From assembly GCA_016871715.1 (NCBI GenBank), contig VHCO01000055.1:1-34320 (forward strand): 34,320 nt of DNA, given 5' to 3'. Positions 1 to 7,471 of the stretch are shown here, piece after piece. Source of the DNA: Verrucomicrobiota bacterium (lineage in GTDB: Bacteria; Verrucomicrobiota; Verrucomicrobiia; Limisphaerales; J093). A program made the position numbers and the translations under genes. Below the pieces are notes generated by a model. The model did no database searches. It worked only from the letters and a program-made list of their open reading frames with translations, and had not been told where the DNA came from. Numbering within the stretch: position 1 is the first letter of the stretch; every line of letters starts with the position of its first letter.

Positions 1-407
1 GCGGGGGCCCGCGTGGGGGCGGGACGGGCGGGTGCGGCTGGGTCGGTTGCCGCCGGCGCGCTGTCGCCGCCCCGTCCGGAATCGAGGAACGAAAACGACT
101 CGAGCACGACCTTCAACTTGCTCTGCTTCTGGTGGGTGTTCTTGTCTTCCCATTGGTCCAGCCGCAACCGGCCCTCGATGAGCACCGGCCGCCCCTTCTT
201 GAGGTATTGGCCGATGACCTCGGCCTGGCGGCCGAAGGCGTCGATGTCGATGAAGGTGACTTCGTCCTTTTGTTCGCCCGCCTCGGTGCGGTAGGTGCGG
301 TTGACCGCCAGACCCAACCGCGCAATCGCGGTGCCTTTTGGGGTGTAGCGCAACTCCGGGTCACGGGTCAGGTTACCCGCAAGGATGACTTTGTTAAAGC
401 TGGCCAT
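1..407 (-). CDS. ssb: Single-stranded DNA-binding protein, partial (C-terminus beyond window edge)
   Basis: The reading frame starts at an ATG at 407 and stays open to base 1, giving about 135 residues. The start MASFNKVILAGNLTRDPELR, then TAIARLGLAVNRTY and DVxxFGRQAEVIGQYLKKGRPVLIEGRL-like blocks, is the canonical OB fold of bacterial SSB. The protein coats single-stranded DNA in replication, recombination and repair. After the OB fold the sequence turns into a Pro/Ala-rich linker, as expected; the acidic C-terminal tip that binds partner proteins lies outside the window. It lies 20 bp after rpsF, the classic rpsF-ssb pairing. No clear Shine-Dalgarno motif precedes it, so coupling to rpsF translation is likely. 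Confidence 0.95.
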   Translation of the reverse strand, partial: MASFNKVILAGNLTRDPELRYTPKGTAIARLGLAVNRTYRTEAGEQKDEVTFIDIDAFGRQAEVIGQYLKKGRPVLIEGRLRLDQWEDKNTHQKQSKLKVVLESFSFLDSGRGGDSAPAATDPAAPARPAPTRAP

Positions 408-427
408 AGGCAAGGGGGCCCCTGCAC

Positions 428-742
428 TCAAGCGGCGGGGGCGGGGGCCTTCGGGGCGGGTGCCGTGGTGAAGAGGGCGCGGAAGACGTCTTCGCTGAGC
501 GCAAAGCGGTGGCGCAACTGGGCAATCGCGGCGGGCGTCGCCGCAAAGATGATGTTCACGTAGAACCCCGCGCTGTGTTTCTTGTCCGCCACGCGGCTGA
601 ACGCGCGCTTATCCATCTTCTGCACGGTCTCGATTTGGCCACCCAGGGAGGTGATCTCCGCGGAGACGCGGTCGACCATCTCTTTGACTCCTTCCTCGCG
701 GCCGGCTGTGTTCAGGATAAACAAGCCTTCGTAACGTTTCAC
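428..742 (-). CDS. rpsF: 30S ribosomal protein S6
   Basis: A 104-residue protein beginning MKRYEGLFILNTAGREEGV, with the S6 ferredoxin-like fold pattern (KRYE start, the G-x-x-ETVQKMDKRAFSR strand, the GFYVNI strand). S6 binds 16S rRNA with S18 on the small-subunit platform. The tail is a short Ala/Pro-rich extension. The initiator is GTG; the codon immediately before it is the in-frame TGA that ends pth, so no earlier start is possible. A good AAAGGA ribosome site lies within the last codons of pth. Gene order pth-rpsF-ssb is usual in many bacteria. Confidence 0.97.
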   Translation of the reverse strand: MKRYEGLFILNTAGREEGVKEMVDRVSAEITSLGGQIETVQKMDKRAFSRVADKKHSAGFYVNIIFAATPAAIAQLRHRFALSEDVFRALFTTAPAPKAPAPAA

Positions 743-1375
743 TCAATGATCCTTTGGTTGGGGGGTATCTACCACCCCGTTAAATCGATTCATCGCCACG
801 GTCGCACCCGCTTGAAGCCAGCAGCATACCAGCTCGCCGCCGCGCTCCAACACTTTTTCAAACGTCGCCCATTCATCCGCGCGGAATCGGCCCAGGACGT
901 GCCCGGTGATTTCCCGATCCGCGGCTTGCTGCTGCCGGCCAATCCCCAGGCGCAACCGGGGGTAATCCCGCCGACCCAAATGCTGCTCGACGGACTCGAG
1001 GCCATGATGGCCACCGCTGCCGCCGCGCGTGCGCATCCGCAGCTCGCCCAACGGCAGGTCCGCGTCGTCCACAACCACCAACACCCGCGCTACCGCCACC
1101 TGATAGTTCTTCACCAACGCCGCCACCGCTTCCCCGCTGGCATTCATGTACGTCTGCGGCCGTGCCAGCAAGCACCGCCGCCGGCCCACGGCGGCCTCCG
1201 CCAGCCACGCTTTGAAGGCCCGCTCGTTCCGCCACCCCGCCGACCACTGCCCAGCCAACCGCTCGGTGAGCTGGAACCCCGCGTTGTGTCGTGTTCGCGC
1301 GTACTCGCCGCCCGGGTTGCCGAGGCCCACAATGAGATGAAGATCCTCCACGCGCGCGCCACGCCGCCGGCACAC
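743..1375 (-). CDS. pth: Peptidyl-tRNA hydrolase
   Basis: A Pth-family enzyme of 210 residues that cleaves peptidyl-tRNA released from stalled ribosomes. Visible motifs are GLGNPG (17-22), the catalytic His in TRHNAGF (H30), RPQTYMNASG (N78) and VVVDDADLPLGE (D104/D106). In the tRNA-contact motif usually written G-H-N-G-L the sequence reads G-H-H-G-L (about 122-126): the conserved Asn is a His, confirmed by consecutive CAT CAT codons. The start is uncertain. GTG at 1375 gives an extra Arg-rich leader; a second GTG at 1351 (VEDLHLIVGLGNPG) fits the family better. Neither has a good ribosome site. The gene follows rplY by 27 nt and its TGA directly abuts rpsF. Confidence 0.95.
   Translation of the reverse strand: MCRRRGARVEDLHLIVGLGNPGGEYARTRHNAGFQLTERLAGQWSAGWRNERAFKAWLAEAAVGRRRCLLARPQTYMNASGEAVAALVKNYQVAVARVLVVVDDADLPLGELRMRTRGGSGGHHGLESVEQHLGRRDYPRLRLGIGRQQQAADREITGHVLGRFRADEWATFEKVLERGGELVCCWLQAGATVAMNRFNGVVDTPQPKDH
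750..755 (-). promoter_or_regulatory. Ribosome binding site of rpsF inside pth
   Basis: AAAGGA on the minus strand, 7 nt before the GTG start of rpsF and inside the final codons of pth. It fixes the rpsF start. The pth stop abuts the start, so translation of the two genes is probably coupled. This is one of the few clear Shine-Dalgarno motifs in the window. Confidence 0.7.
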
Positions 1376-1402
1376 CGCTGGGCATCCGCGCCCTCGGACC
1401 GG

Positions 1403-2155
1403 CTATTTCTTCTTCTCCGCGCCCTTGTCTTTGTCCTTCTCCTTGTCCTTGTCCCCAGCCGGCGCGGCACCCTTTTCCGGCGCGCCTTCGGCACCGGGCG
1501 CACCCTCCTCCTTCTTCTCCTTGAGGACCTCCGGTTCGCCCGGGGCGGCTTCGGCGGCAGCCGCCTCTGCGGCCGCTTCCTCCGCCTCAGTGATCGGCGC
1601 GGACACGGCGATGACCGGGATCGCCTTGTCGCCGAGGATCTCGCAGCCGGGCGGGGTCGCGATGTCGCCGATATGGATCGCGTCGCCGATGTTCAGGTGC
1701 GACACGTCCACCATCAGGACCTCTGGGAGGTCCTTCGGCAGGCCCCGAACTTTGAGCTTGAACAGGACGTGCTCCAACACCCCCGAGGCGGTCTTGACCC
1801 CAATCGCCTCGCCGGTGGTCTCCACCGGCACCCCCACGGTCACCAGCTCGTCGGCCGCAACTTCGTGGAAATCCACATGCAGGATCTGGCCCGAGAGCGG
1901 GTGATGCTGCACTTCCTGAACGAGGGCCAACCGGGCGGGTTGCGTGTCGCCGGCCACCGTCAGGTCGACCAAAATGTTCTCGGAAGCGGAGTGCTGGACC
2001 AGGTCCTCGAGTTCTTTCTGTCGGATCTCCAGACTCTGAGTATCGCGCCTGCGGCCGTAGATGACCGCCGGCACGCGGGAGGCCCCACGCAACTTCTTGA
2101 CAGCGGAGCGCCGGAGGGCCGTCCGCGGGTAAACGTTCAAAGGAACAGATTTCAT
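1403..2155 (-). CDS. rplY: 50S ribosomal protein L25/TL5/CTC family
   Basis: A 250-residue protein whose N-terminal L25 domain (about 1-95: VPLNVYPRTALRRSAVKKLR, VPAVIYGR) binds 5S rRNA. A second beta domain of the long TL5/CTC type follows (about 100-185: HVDFHEV, VGVPVETTGEA, DVSHLNIGDAIHIGDI). Residues from about 190 to 250 form a low-complexity Ala/Glu then Lys/Glu/Asp/Gly tail ending EKKK, longer than in most relatives. The rplY-pth pairing is conserved in many phyla. It lies 42 nt after prs on the same strand, without a visible Shine-Dalgarno motif. Confidence 0.95.
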   Translation of the reverse strand: MKSVPLNVYPRTALRRSAVKKLRGASRVPAVIYGRRRDTQSLEIRQKELEDLVQHSASENILVDLTVAGDTQPARLALVQEVQHHPLSGQILHVDFHEVAADELVTVGVPVETTGEAIGVKTASGVLEHVLFKLKVRGLPKDLPEVLMVDVSHLNIGDAIHIGDIATPPGCEILGDKAIPVIAVSAPITEAEEAAAEAAAAEAAPGEPEVLKEKKEEGAPGAEGAPEKGAAPAGDKDKEKDKDKGAEKKK

Positions 2156-2197
2156 GTCATGTTTTGCCGGACCCGAACGCGCGGGGCCGGTGCACTA

Positions 2198-3142
2198 CTA
2201 GCCAATACGCCCGCCCTGGAACTCGAAGAGCGAAGTGACGGAGGAATTGGTGTGAATCCGCTTGATCGCTTCGCCCAGCAGACCAGCCACGGACAACGTG
2301 GTAATCTTCACCCCGTCAATCACGGGGCGGTGGACTGTATCAGTGGTGATCAGTTCGTCAATGTTTGATTTTCGAAGCCGGGCGACGCCTAAATCGTTCA
2401 ATATGGCGTGGGACACGCATGCCAAGATCTGGCGCGCCCCCCGCCGCTTGAGCAGGGCAGCCGCCGTCGTCAACGTCCCCGCCGTCTCCGTTAAGTCGTC
2501 CACCATCAACACGTTCTTGCCCCGGATCTCACCGATCACCGATATCGACTCGACCTCGGTCGCGCTCCTGCGCCGTTTGGCCACGATCGCCAAATCCGCA
2601 TCCAACACCTGCGAATAGGCGTAGGCCATCTTCAACCCGCCCACGTCCGGGCTGACCACCACCAGGTTGGCGATCTTCTTCTTCTTGACGTAATCGTAGA
2701 TGACCGGAGCCGCGTACAAATGGTCGACCGGGATGTCAAAAAAACCCTGAATTTGCTGCGCGTGCAGGTCCATCGTCAGAATCCGGTGCGCGCCGGCCGC
2801 CACCAACAGATTCGCCACCAGCTTGGCGGTGATCGGCACGCGCGGCTGGTCTTTGCGGTCCTGACGAGCATAGCCGTAAAACGGCAACACAGCGGTAATA
2901 CGGCTGGCGCTGGCCCGACGCAGGGCGTCCATCATGATGAACAGCTCCATCAAGTGATGGTTGCTGGGCGGGCTGGAGGATTGCACTACGAACGTGTCTT
3001 CCCCGCGCACGTTCTCCTCGATCTTCACGAAGGTCTCGTCGTCAGGAAACTGCGAAACCGCGCACCGCCCCAACTCGATCCCGATCGACTTGCAGATGGC
3101 GTCCGCCAGCGGCCGATTCGCATTCCCGCTAAAGATCTTCAC
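2198..3142 (-). CDS. prs: Ribose-phosphate pyrophosphokinase (PRPP synthetase)
   Basis: A 314-residue enzyme that makes PRPP from ribose-5-phosphate and ATP, for nucleotide, His and Trp synthesis. Visible motifs are FPDDETFVKIEENVRG (32-47), the ATP-binding YARQDRK loop (91-97), the catalytic-region DLHAQQIQGFF (125-135) and the PRPP loop VDDLTETAGT (214-223). The loop carries Thr-Glu where most relatives have (I/M)-(V/I/L)-D, still within the normal pattern. The start is GTG at 3142; the family start (K-I/L-F-x-G) supports it. It is the first gene of the prs-rplY-pth-rpsF-ssb unit, a common bacterial order. Confidence 0.96.
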   Translation of the reverse strand: MKIFSGNANRPLADAICKSIGIELGRCAVSQFPDDETFVKIEENVRGEDTFVVQSSSPPSNHHLMELFIMMDALRRASASRITAVLPFYGYARQDRKDQPRVPITAKLVANLLVAAGAHRILTMDLHAQQIQGFFDIPVDHLYAAPVIYDYVKKKKIANLVVVSPDVGGLKMAYAYSQVLDADLAIVAKRRRSATEVESISVIGEIRGKNVLMVDDLTETAGTLTTAAALLKRRGARQILACVSHAILNDLGVARLRKSNIDELITTDTVHRPVIDGVKITTLSVAGLLGEAIKRIHTNSSVTSLFEFQGGRIG

Positions 3143-3168
3143 GTTGTCAGTTTCTGGAGTTCACCAGG

Positions 3169-3191
3169 AAAAAAAAGACCACCGCGCGTGG
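3169..3191 (-). terminator. Possible weak terminator or attenuator upstream of prs
   Basis: On the minus strand a GC hairpin with a 4-bp stem (CCAC/GTGG, loop GCGCG) is followed by TC and then eight T residues. It lies 27 nt before the prs GTG. It could end transcripts arriving from the redoxin gene or act in the prs leader. The stem is short, so this is tentative. Confidence 0.3.
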
Positions 3192-3260
3192 CGGCGGATC
3201 GACCCAAAGCCCAAATTCCCGAGCGGACTCTAACAACCGACCCGACCTGCGCAAGCGCAA

Positions 3261-3293
3261 TCTCAGCGCCCTCTCAGCGCCCTCTCAGCGCCC
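3261..3293. repeat. Three tandem copies of an 11-bp unit
   Basis: TCTCAGCGCCC is repeated three times without mismatch. A further CTCAGCGC occurs shortly after. It lies in the prs upstream region. No function is evident. Confidence 0.85.
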
Positions 3294-3434
3294 GCAACCT
3301 CAGCGCGCCGCAGCCGCATGGCGCGTCTCGGTTCGGTCCGGAGGGGGACCTCTGTCAGGTTCGTTGCTACCGGCACCGGCGGGTGAGGGCCAGGGCTTAG
3401 GCGTCCGGAGGGCCACAAGGCTCACGCTCTGGGC

Positions 3435-3702
3435 GTCAACTATAATAAACCCGGAGAATTGGTAAAGCGCAGCCAGAAAGCGACATGGGAGAGACGGACA
3501 AGCTCGCGGCTTTGCGTCTGGGAATCGGGGCGTAGTTGGCGTAGTGGACCGAGCGACCGTAGGTGTCAACTATAAGAAACCCGGAGAATTGAGTGAGAGG
3601 CGGCGAAACAGCGACAGGGGAGGAGTGGATTAGGTGGCGCCTCTTGGGCTGGGGAAACAGGTCCAGAGGTCCTAATCGGCGTACTTGACCGAGCAACCGT
3701 AG
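3435..3702 (-). repeat. Two diverged direct repeats (~130-138 bp) spanning the 3' end of the redoxin gene
   Basis: Read on the minus strand, copy 1 runs from 3702 to 3565 and copy 2 from about 3564 to 3435. Both begin with CCTACGGTnGCTCGGTC (26 of 31 bases match at this end). Both end with TTCTCCGGGTTTnTTATAG followed by TTGAC, near-identical over 27 bases. The middles are weakly alike. The first ~30 bases of copy 1 are the last codons and stop of the redoxin gene (YGCSVKYAD); copy 2 would read YGRSVHYAN. It therefore looks like a duplication seeded from that 3' end, or a repeat family that supplied the gene's tail. Confidence 0.8.
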
Positions 3703-4274
3703 GGTTGGGTCTCGGCGAGAGGGACGGGGCGGCCCGCCATGAGCGACTCGATGGCTTGCCGGACATAGTTGCGCGCGGGGCGAGGGTCGCCGCTGCTCTC
3801 GGGGCGGTCGTCGATGGCGCCCTGATAGACCAACACCCCACTGGGATTGATCACGAACATGTGGGGCGTGGTCTTCATGCCGTATCGCTTGCCGATCGCG
3901 CCGGTGTGGTCGTCGAGCCAAGCAGTGGCCTGGATGCCCTGGCGAGTGACCTCCTGGCGGGCGACTTCGGGTTTCCGGTAGCTCGGGTTCGCCGCGGCGG
4001 TCGAGTTGACGATCAACCACACCGCGCCGCGGCTCACGGCGGCGGACTGGAGGGCCTGCATGGCGCCGGTCTTGTAATGGTTGGCGCAGAACGGGCAGTC
4101 GAAGTTGTAGGCCTCCAAGATCACGATCTTCCCGCGGTAATCGCTGAGTTTGTGGGCCTTGCCGTGGATGTCGGTGCCGGTGAAATCGGGCGCCGGTTGA
4201 CCCACCTGAACTTGAGCCAACCCACTCAAGGGGGCGAGCAGGAGGGCCGCGAGCAGCTTGATCATCGGTTTCAT
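3672..4274 (-). CDS. Exported redoxin (AhpC/TSA-TlpA-type thioredoxin fold)
   Basis: The ATG at 4274 gives 200 residues starting with a signal peptide (MKPMIKLLAALLLAPLSGLA, about 1-20). The AhpC/TSA-like fold follows: VGQPAPDFTGTDIHGK (24-39), DYRGKIVILEAYNFDCPFCANH with a CPFC redox pair (C60, C63), and the cis-proline site TTPHMFVINP (P137). A third Cys is in the tail GCSVKY (C194). It is probably a periplasmic thiol oxidoreductase or peroxidase-like protein. It lies 108 nt after dsbD on the same strand, whose product could supply electrons. The longer frame from 4346 adds residues before the signal peptide and is unlikely. The last codons belong to a duplicated element. Confidence 0.88.
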   Translation of the reverse strand: MKPMIKLLAALLLAPLSGLAQVQVGQPAPDFTGTDIHGKAHKLSDYRGKIVILEAYNFDCPFCANHYKTGAMQALQSAAVSRGAVWLIVNSTAAANPSYRKPEVARQEVTRQGIQATAWLDDHTGAIGKRYGMKTTPHMFVINPSGVLVYQGAIDDRPESSGDPRPARNYVRQAIESLMAGRPVPLAETQPYGCSVKYAD

Positions 4275-4382
4275 GTTCAGAGACTTTTTGGCTTTCGAGT
4301 ACCCGGTTGCCCCGGTTGCATGAGGCGGGCCGGGGCAGCCGCACACCCCTATCTGAGGCGAGTGGCGGGTCGATTATTCAAA

Positions 4383-6569
4383 TCAGCGCGTGGCCAGTCG
4401 GACTTTCTCGAGTGCATCCATCACAATGCCAGGGGTTAACAGAGCCGGCAGCTCGATCGGCGCCGCCTCTGCCCGCCCGGGAAAGACTAACACCAGCGGC
4501 ACACCGGCTCGGCCGTACCGCTTGAGTTCGTCCACAATCGCCGGGTCCACGTTGGTATTGTCGGCGCGCATTGCGACCGCGTTGAGTTCTTTGAGCCGCG
4601 CGCGCACCTCCGGGATGTCGATGGCGAGTTTCTTGTTCGACAGGCACGTCAGGCACCATTTGGCCGTGAAATCGACCAGCACAGGCCGCCCCGCCGCACG
4701 GGCCTGAGCGACGGCGGCAGGACTCCACCGGTGCCACTCGAGACCATCTGGGTAGTCTTGGACGATGCCCGCCTCGGGGATGGCGACGTGGGGGTGCCGC
4801 CACTGGAGCTGTCGCTCGAGGACGTACCCGTAGCCCAAGGCCAGCAGCCCCAGACAAAACGCGATGGCCCAGGGCCTGTATCGCGCGCCTCGCTGGACGA
4901 ACTCGCCCCAGACCCAAGCGGCCAGAGCCAACACCACCACGAGCAGGCCCAGCCAGAGCGTGCCCCCCGAGCCGAAGGTGGGAGCTGTCAAGTCGAAGAG
5001 CCAGATCGCCGTGGCCAGCATCGGGAAGCCCATGGCGACCTTGAACCGCTCCATCCACGGTCCGGGTTTAGGCAAGAACTTCAACCAAGTCGGCTTCCAA
5101 CTGAGCACCACGTAGGGCGCAGCCAAGCCTAGCGCGGTGACGGCGAACATGAGGAGGACCACGCCGGGAGATTGTGTAAACGCGAAGCCGAGGGCCACGG
5201 TCAGGAACGGCGCCGTGCACGGGGTAGCCAACGCCGTGGCCAGCACGCCGTTGGCAAAGGCGCCCACGGCACCTTCGCGCGAGGCCAGCGTCGATGCCGC
5301 AGTCATGGCGCCGCCGCCCAGTGTGACCTCGAAGAGTCCGAACAGGTTTAGGGTCACCAGGAGCACGACCAGCAGCAAGGCCAGTCGGAAGTAGGGGTTC
5401 TGCATCTGCATCCCCCAACTGGCCGCTCCGCCCGCCTGCTGCACGCCGATCACGACCGCGCCCAGCGCCAAGAAGGACACCAGCACCCCTGCCCCATAGA
5501 GCACACCCAAGAGGCGCACCCGGCTCGGCGTCTGTTGGCTTTGCTGGACAAAGCCCAGGATCTTCAGGGCGATCACCGGCAACACGCACGGCATCACGTT
5601 CAAGATGAGTCCGCCCAAGAACGCCAACCCCAACATCGTCCACAACGACCCGGCCGGCCGGGTTGGCCCGGACACGGACACGGCCGGGCTCGCGAGTGAA
5701 CCGCCCGGAACGGGGTCCGGCAAAGCGGCAGCGCCGGTCCCAGCCGCGGCGGGTTCGAGTTGGACTTCGTAAGCGGGCGCCGTGCCGGCCTCGCTGCCGG
5801 CGGCCACGAAGATGCCCGACAACACCGCCGGGAAGCCTGGGCCATAGCGCTTCACCTGTTTGCGCAAGAGGAACCGGCCGGGATCTGCTGGCAACACCTC
5901 GACGGCGGGAAGGACCTCGAAGTCGTTGTCGGCATAAGCCATGAAGTTCGCCGGGCGGAAGCCATCGCGTACCGCTCCGGAGAGCAGGAGGGCAGCGGTA
6001 TTCCCGCTAGGCGCCCCGTCCCACTGGGCGTTGACCTGGAAGCCAGCGGCGGACTGAGGCAAACGCCGGCGCCAGTTCTCGATCGCCTCGGCATCGGTCG
6101 CAGGCGCGGTTGGGGCGCCGATGGCGAGGGTGGCCTTCACCTGGGCGTCGCCGGTGACGCAGGCTTCCTGGCATTCGAGCCAGGAGACTTTCGCCGCGAT
6201 TTCCTTGGGACCGGGCGCCAGGTCTTTGGCCAACTCGAGCGGCACCAACAACATCACGACGCCGTGGTAGACATAGGTCGTCAACCCAGCGGCTGTGTGG
6301 GTCTCCGGTGGGGGCCATTGGAGGGCGCCCGCGCGGATACCCGGCGGCAACGTCCACTCGACCGCGGCGGCCAAGCCCGACTCGCCCGGGTTGCGCCAGT
6401 AAGTATGCCAGCCCGGGGCCATCTCCAACCGGATGCCCGCGGTCACGGTCTCGCCGGGCTGGGCGGTGGCGGCCGACAGGACCAGCGTGGCCCGGGTCTT
6501 GCCCTGCCCGAGAACGCTGACGGCGCCGCTCAGGATTAGAATTGTCCAAAACCACCATTTCCCGCGCAT
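4383..6569 (-). CDS. dsbD: Thiol:disulfide interchange protein DsbD family (ScsB-like N-domain)
   Basis: A 728-residue inner-membrane protein with three parts. First, a signal peptide (1-21) and an exported domain with PGWHTYWRNPGESG (52-65) and a C-x3-C pair in WLECQEACVTG (C133, C137), typical of the ScsB-like subtype. Second, a transmembrane electron conduit from about 310 to 590 with Cys at NVMPCVLP (C328) and ATPCTAPF (C451). Third, a C-terminal thioredoxin domain with WCLTC (C639, C642). It passes electrons from cytoplasmic thioredoxin to exported thiol proteins. It sits between yceI (192 bp upstream) and the redoxin gene (108 bp downstream), all on one strand. Confidence 0.93.
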   Translation of the reverse strand: MRGKWWFWTILILSGAVSVLGQGKTRATLVLSAATAQPGETVTAGIRLEMAPGWHTYWRNPGESGLAAAVEWTLPPGIRAGALQWPPPETHTAAGLTTYVYHGVVMLLVPLELAKDLAPGPKEIAAKVSWLECQEACVTGDAQVKATLAIGAPTAPATDAEAIENWRRRLPQSAAGFQVNAQWDGAPSGNTAALLLSGAVRDGFRPANFMAYADNDFEVLPAVEVLPADPGRFLLRKQVKRYGPGFPAVLSGIFVAAGSEAGTAPAYEVQLEPAAAGTGAAALPDPVPGGSLASPAVSVSGPTRPAGSLWTMLGLAFLGGLILNVMPCVLPVIALKILGFVQQSQQTPSRVRLLGVLYGAGVLVSFLALGAVVIGVQQAGGAASWGMQMQNPYFRLALLLVVLLVTLNLFGLFEVTLGGGAMTAASTLASREGAVGAFANGVLATALATPCTAPFLTVALGFAFTQSPGVVLLMFAVTALGLAAPYVVLSWKPTWLKFLPKPGPWMERFKVAMGFPMLATAIWLFDLTAPTFGSGGTLWLGLLVVVLALAAWVWGEFVQRGARYRPWAIAFCLGLLALGYGYVLERQLQWRHPHVAIPEAGIVQDYPDGLEWHRWSPAAVAQARAAGRPVLVDFTAKWCLTCLSNKKLAIDIPEVRARLKELNAVAMRADNTNVDPAIVDELKRYGRAGVPLVLVFPGRAEAAPIELPALLTPGIVMDALEKVRLATR

Positions 6570-6641
6570 ATCTGATTAGATGCGGCAGCGCGCCCGCCGT
6601 TCATCGGGCGCCAGCGCGCTGGGTGCCGAGCCCGGTTTCTG

Positions 6642-6671
6642 CGGGTCGACGCCTCGGTTGGCGCCGACCCG
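6642..6671 (-). terminator. GC-rich hairpin between yceI and dsbD (no T-tract)
   Basis: A 12-bp inverted repeat with one mismatch and a 6-nt loop (arms 6642-6653 and 6660-6671). It is the only clear secondary structure in the 192-bp gap downstream of yceI. There is no T-run, so it may slow or protect a transcript end, or attenuate read-through into dsbD, rather than be a standard intrinsic terminator. Confidence 0.4.
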
Positions 6672-6761
6672 GTGAGATCGGACGGAGGCGGCCTTGGGAA
6701 CGGGCACCGGCTCGTGAGGCGAGTGTGAGGGGCGCCGGGCAGGGGCAGGGCGCGCGCGGCC

Positions 6762-7430
6762 TCAAGGGCGCGGTGCCACTTGCCCCAAGGTCCACTTCCA
6801 GGTGAGGGTAATGTCGTCGGCGGTCTTCGAGCCGATGCCGAACACGGTGAACTCGGGGGGGGTGATCCCGAAGTCGGTCATCTTGGTTTTGAAGGAGCCG
6901 GTGAACCGGAGCCGGTCTGAGGCAGGCCGTTCCATGACGACCGGGAAGCTGACTTCGTTGGTCTTACCGGCGATGGCGAGTTTGCCTTTGGTGTCCAACT
7001 TCACCGGGCTGCCGGAGGCGGGGGCGTCCCCGGCGAGTTTCATCTCGGTGAGCTCGAATTGGATGAACCGGAACTGGTCCGCCTTCATTTCCTGGCGCAT
7101 GCGGCCGTCCATGATGCCGCTGCCCACGGTCACTTGGCTCTTGAGGGTGGCGACGGGGATGGTGACGACGCACTTGGGCGGCGTCTTGCCCTCGCCCAGG
7201 CAAGTAACGGACTCGAGCGTCAGATCCGATTGCCAGGCGGGTTCGACCTCGAACGAACCCTGGATGATGGCGCCCTTGACGCGCCAGCCATGCCCGGTGG
7301 CGCTGCCCTCGATCAACATCTCGTTGTCGGGCGAGGTCGTCGCGAAGCGCAAGGGGGCGTCGGCCGCCCACGCCGGGGCCGCGCAAACGGCGAGGACCAA
7401 GGGAATCAACGTTCGCATGTTCGTTTTCAT
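6762..7430 (-). CDS. YceI-family exported lipocalin-like protein
   Basis: A 222-residue protein with a signal peptide (MKTNMRTLIPLVLAVCAAPAWA, 1-22). The body shows the YceI pattern: an SxxxxEGSATGHGWxVKG opening, repeated beta-strand pairs, DGRMRQEMKADQFRFIQFELTE-like helix-strand and TDFGITPPEF near the end. The family forms a beta-barrel that binds isoprenoid-type lipids in the periplasm; the ligand here is unknown. A second Met four codons in is an alternative start. It lies 41 nt after the RND pump stop, suggesting co-transcription. No Shine-Dalgarno motif is visible. Confidence 0.88.
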   Translation of the reverse strand: MKTNMRTLIPLVLAVCAAPAWAADAPLRFATTSPDNEMLIEGSATGHGWRVKGAIIQGSFEVEPAWQSDLTLESVTCLGEGKTPPKCVVTIPVATLKSQVTVGSGIMDGRMRQEMKADQFRFIQFELTEMKLAGDAPASGSPVKLDTKGKLAIAGKTNEVSFPVVMERPASDRLRFTGSFKTKMTDFGITPPEFTVFGIGSKTADDITLTWKWTLGQVAPRP

Positions 7431-7471
7431 AGTGGGGGTGGATTATCCAGCCAACGTCCGGTTTGTCAGCG

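Larger units (their letters stand above)
3143..3671. other. 529-bp gene-free stretch between redoxin gene and prs
   Basis: No reading frame here looks like a real gene. The stretch holds a weak hairpin with an 8-T tract (minus strand) close to prs, three copies of an 11-bp unit, and two diverged ~130-bp direct repeats adjoining the redoxin gene. The rest (about 3295-3434) shows nothing I can name. It must contain the prs promoter, but I see no convincing -35/-10 pair. Confidence 0.7.

Noticed and set aside
509..2368. Long plus-strand open frame (619 codons)
   Set aside because: It lies antisense to rpsF, pth and rplY, which have clear family matches; its own translation is Arg/His/Pro-rich with no recognisable domain.
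3436..4344. Minus-strand 302-codon frame covering the redoxin gene and the repeats
   Set aside because: It is a frame-shifted shadow of the redoxin gene; the CPFC protein in the other frame has signal peptide, motifs and expected length.
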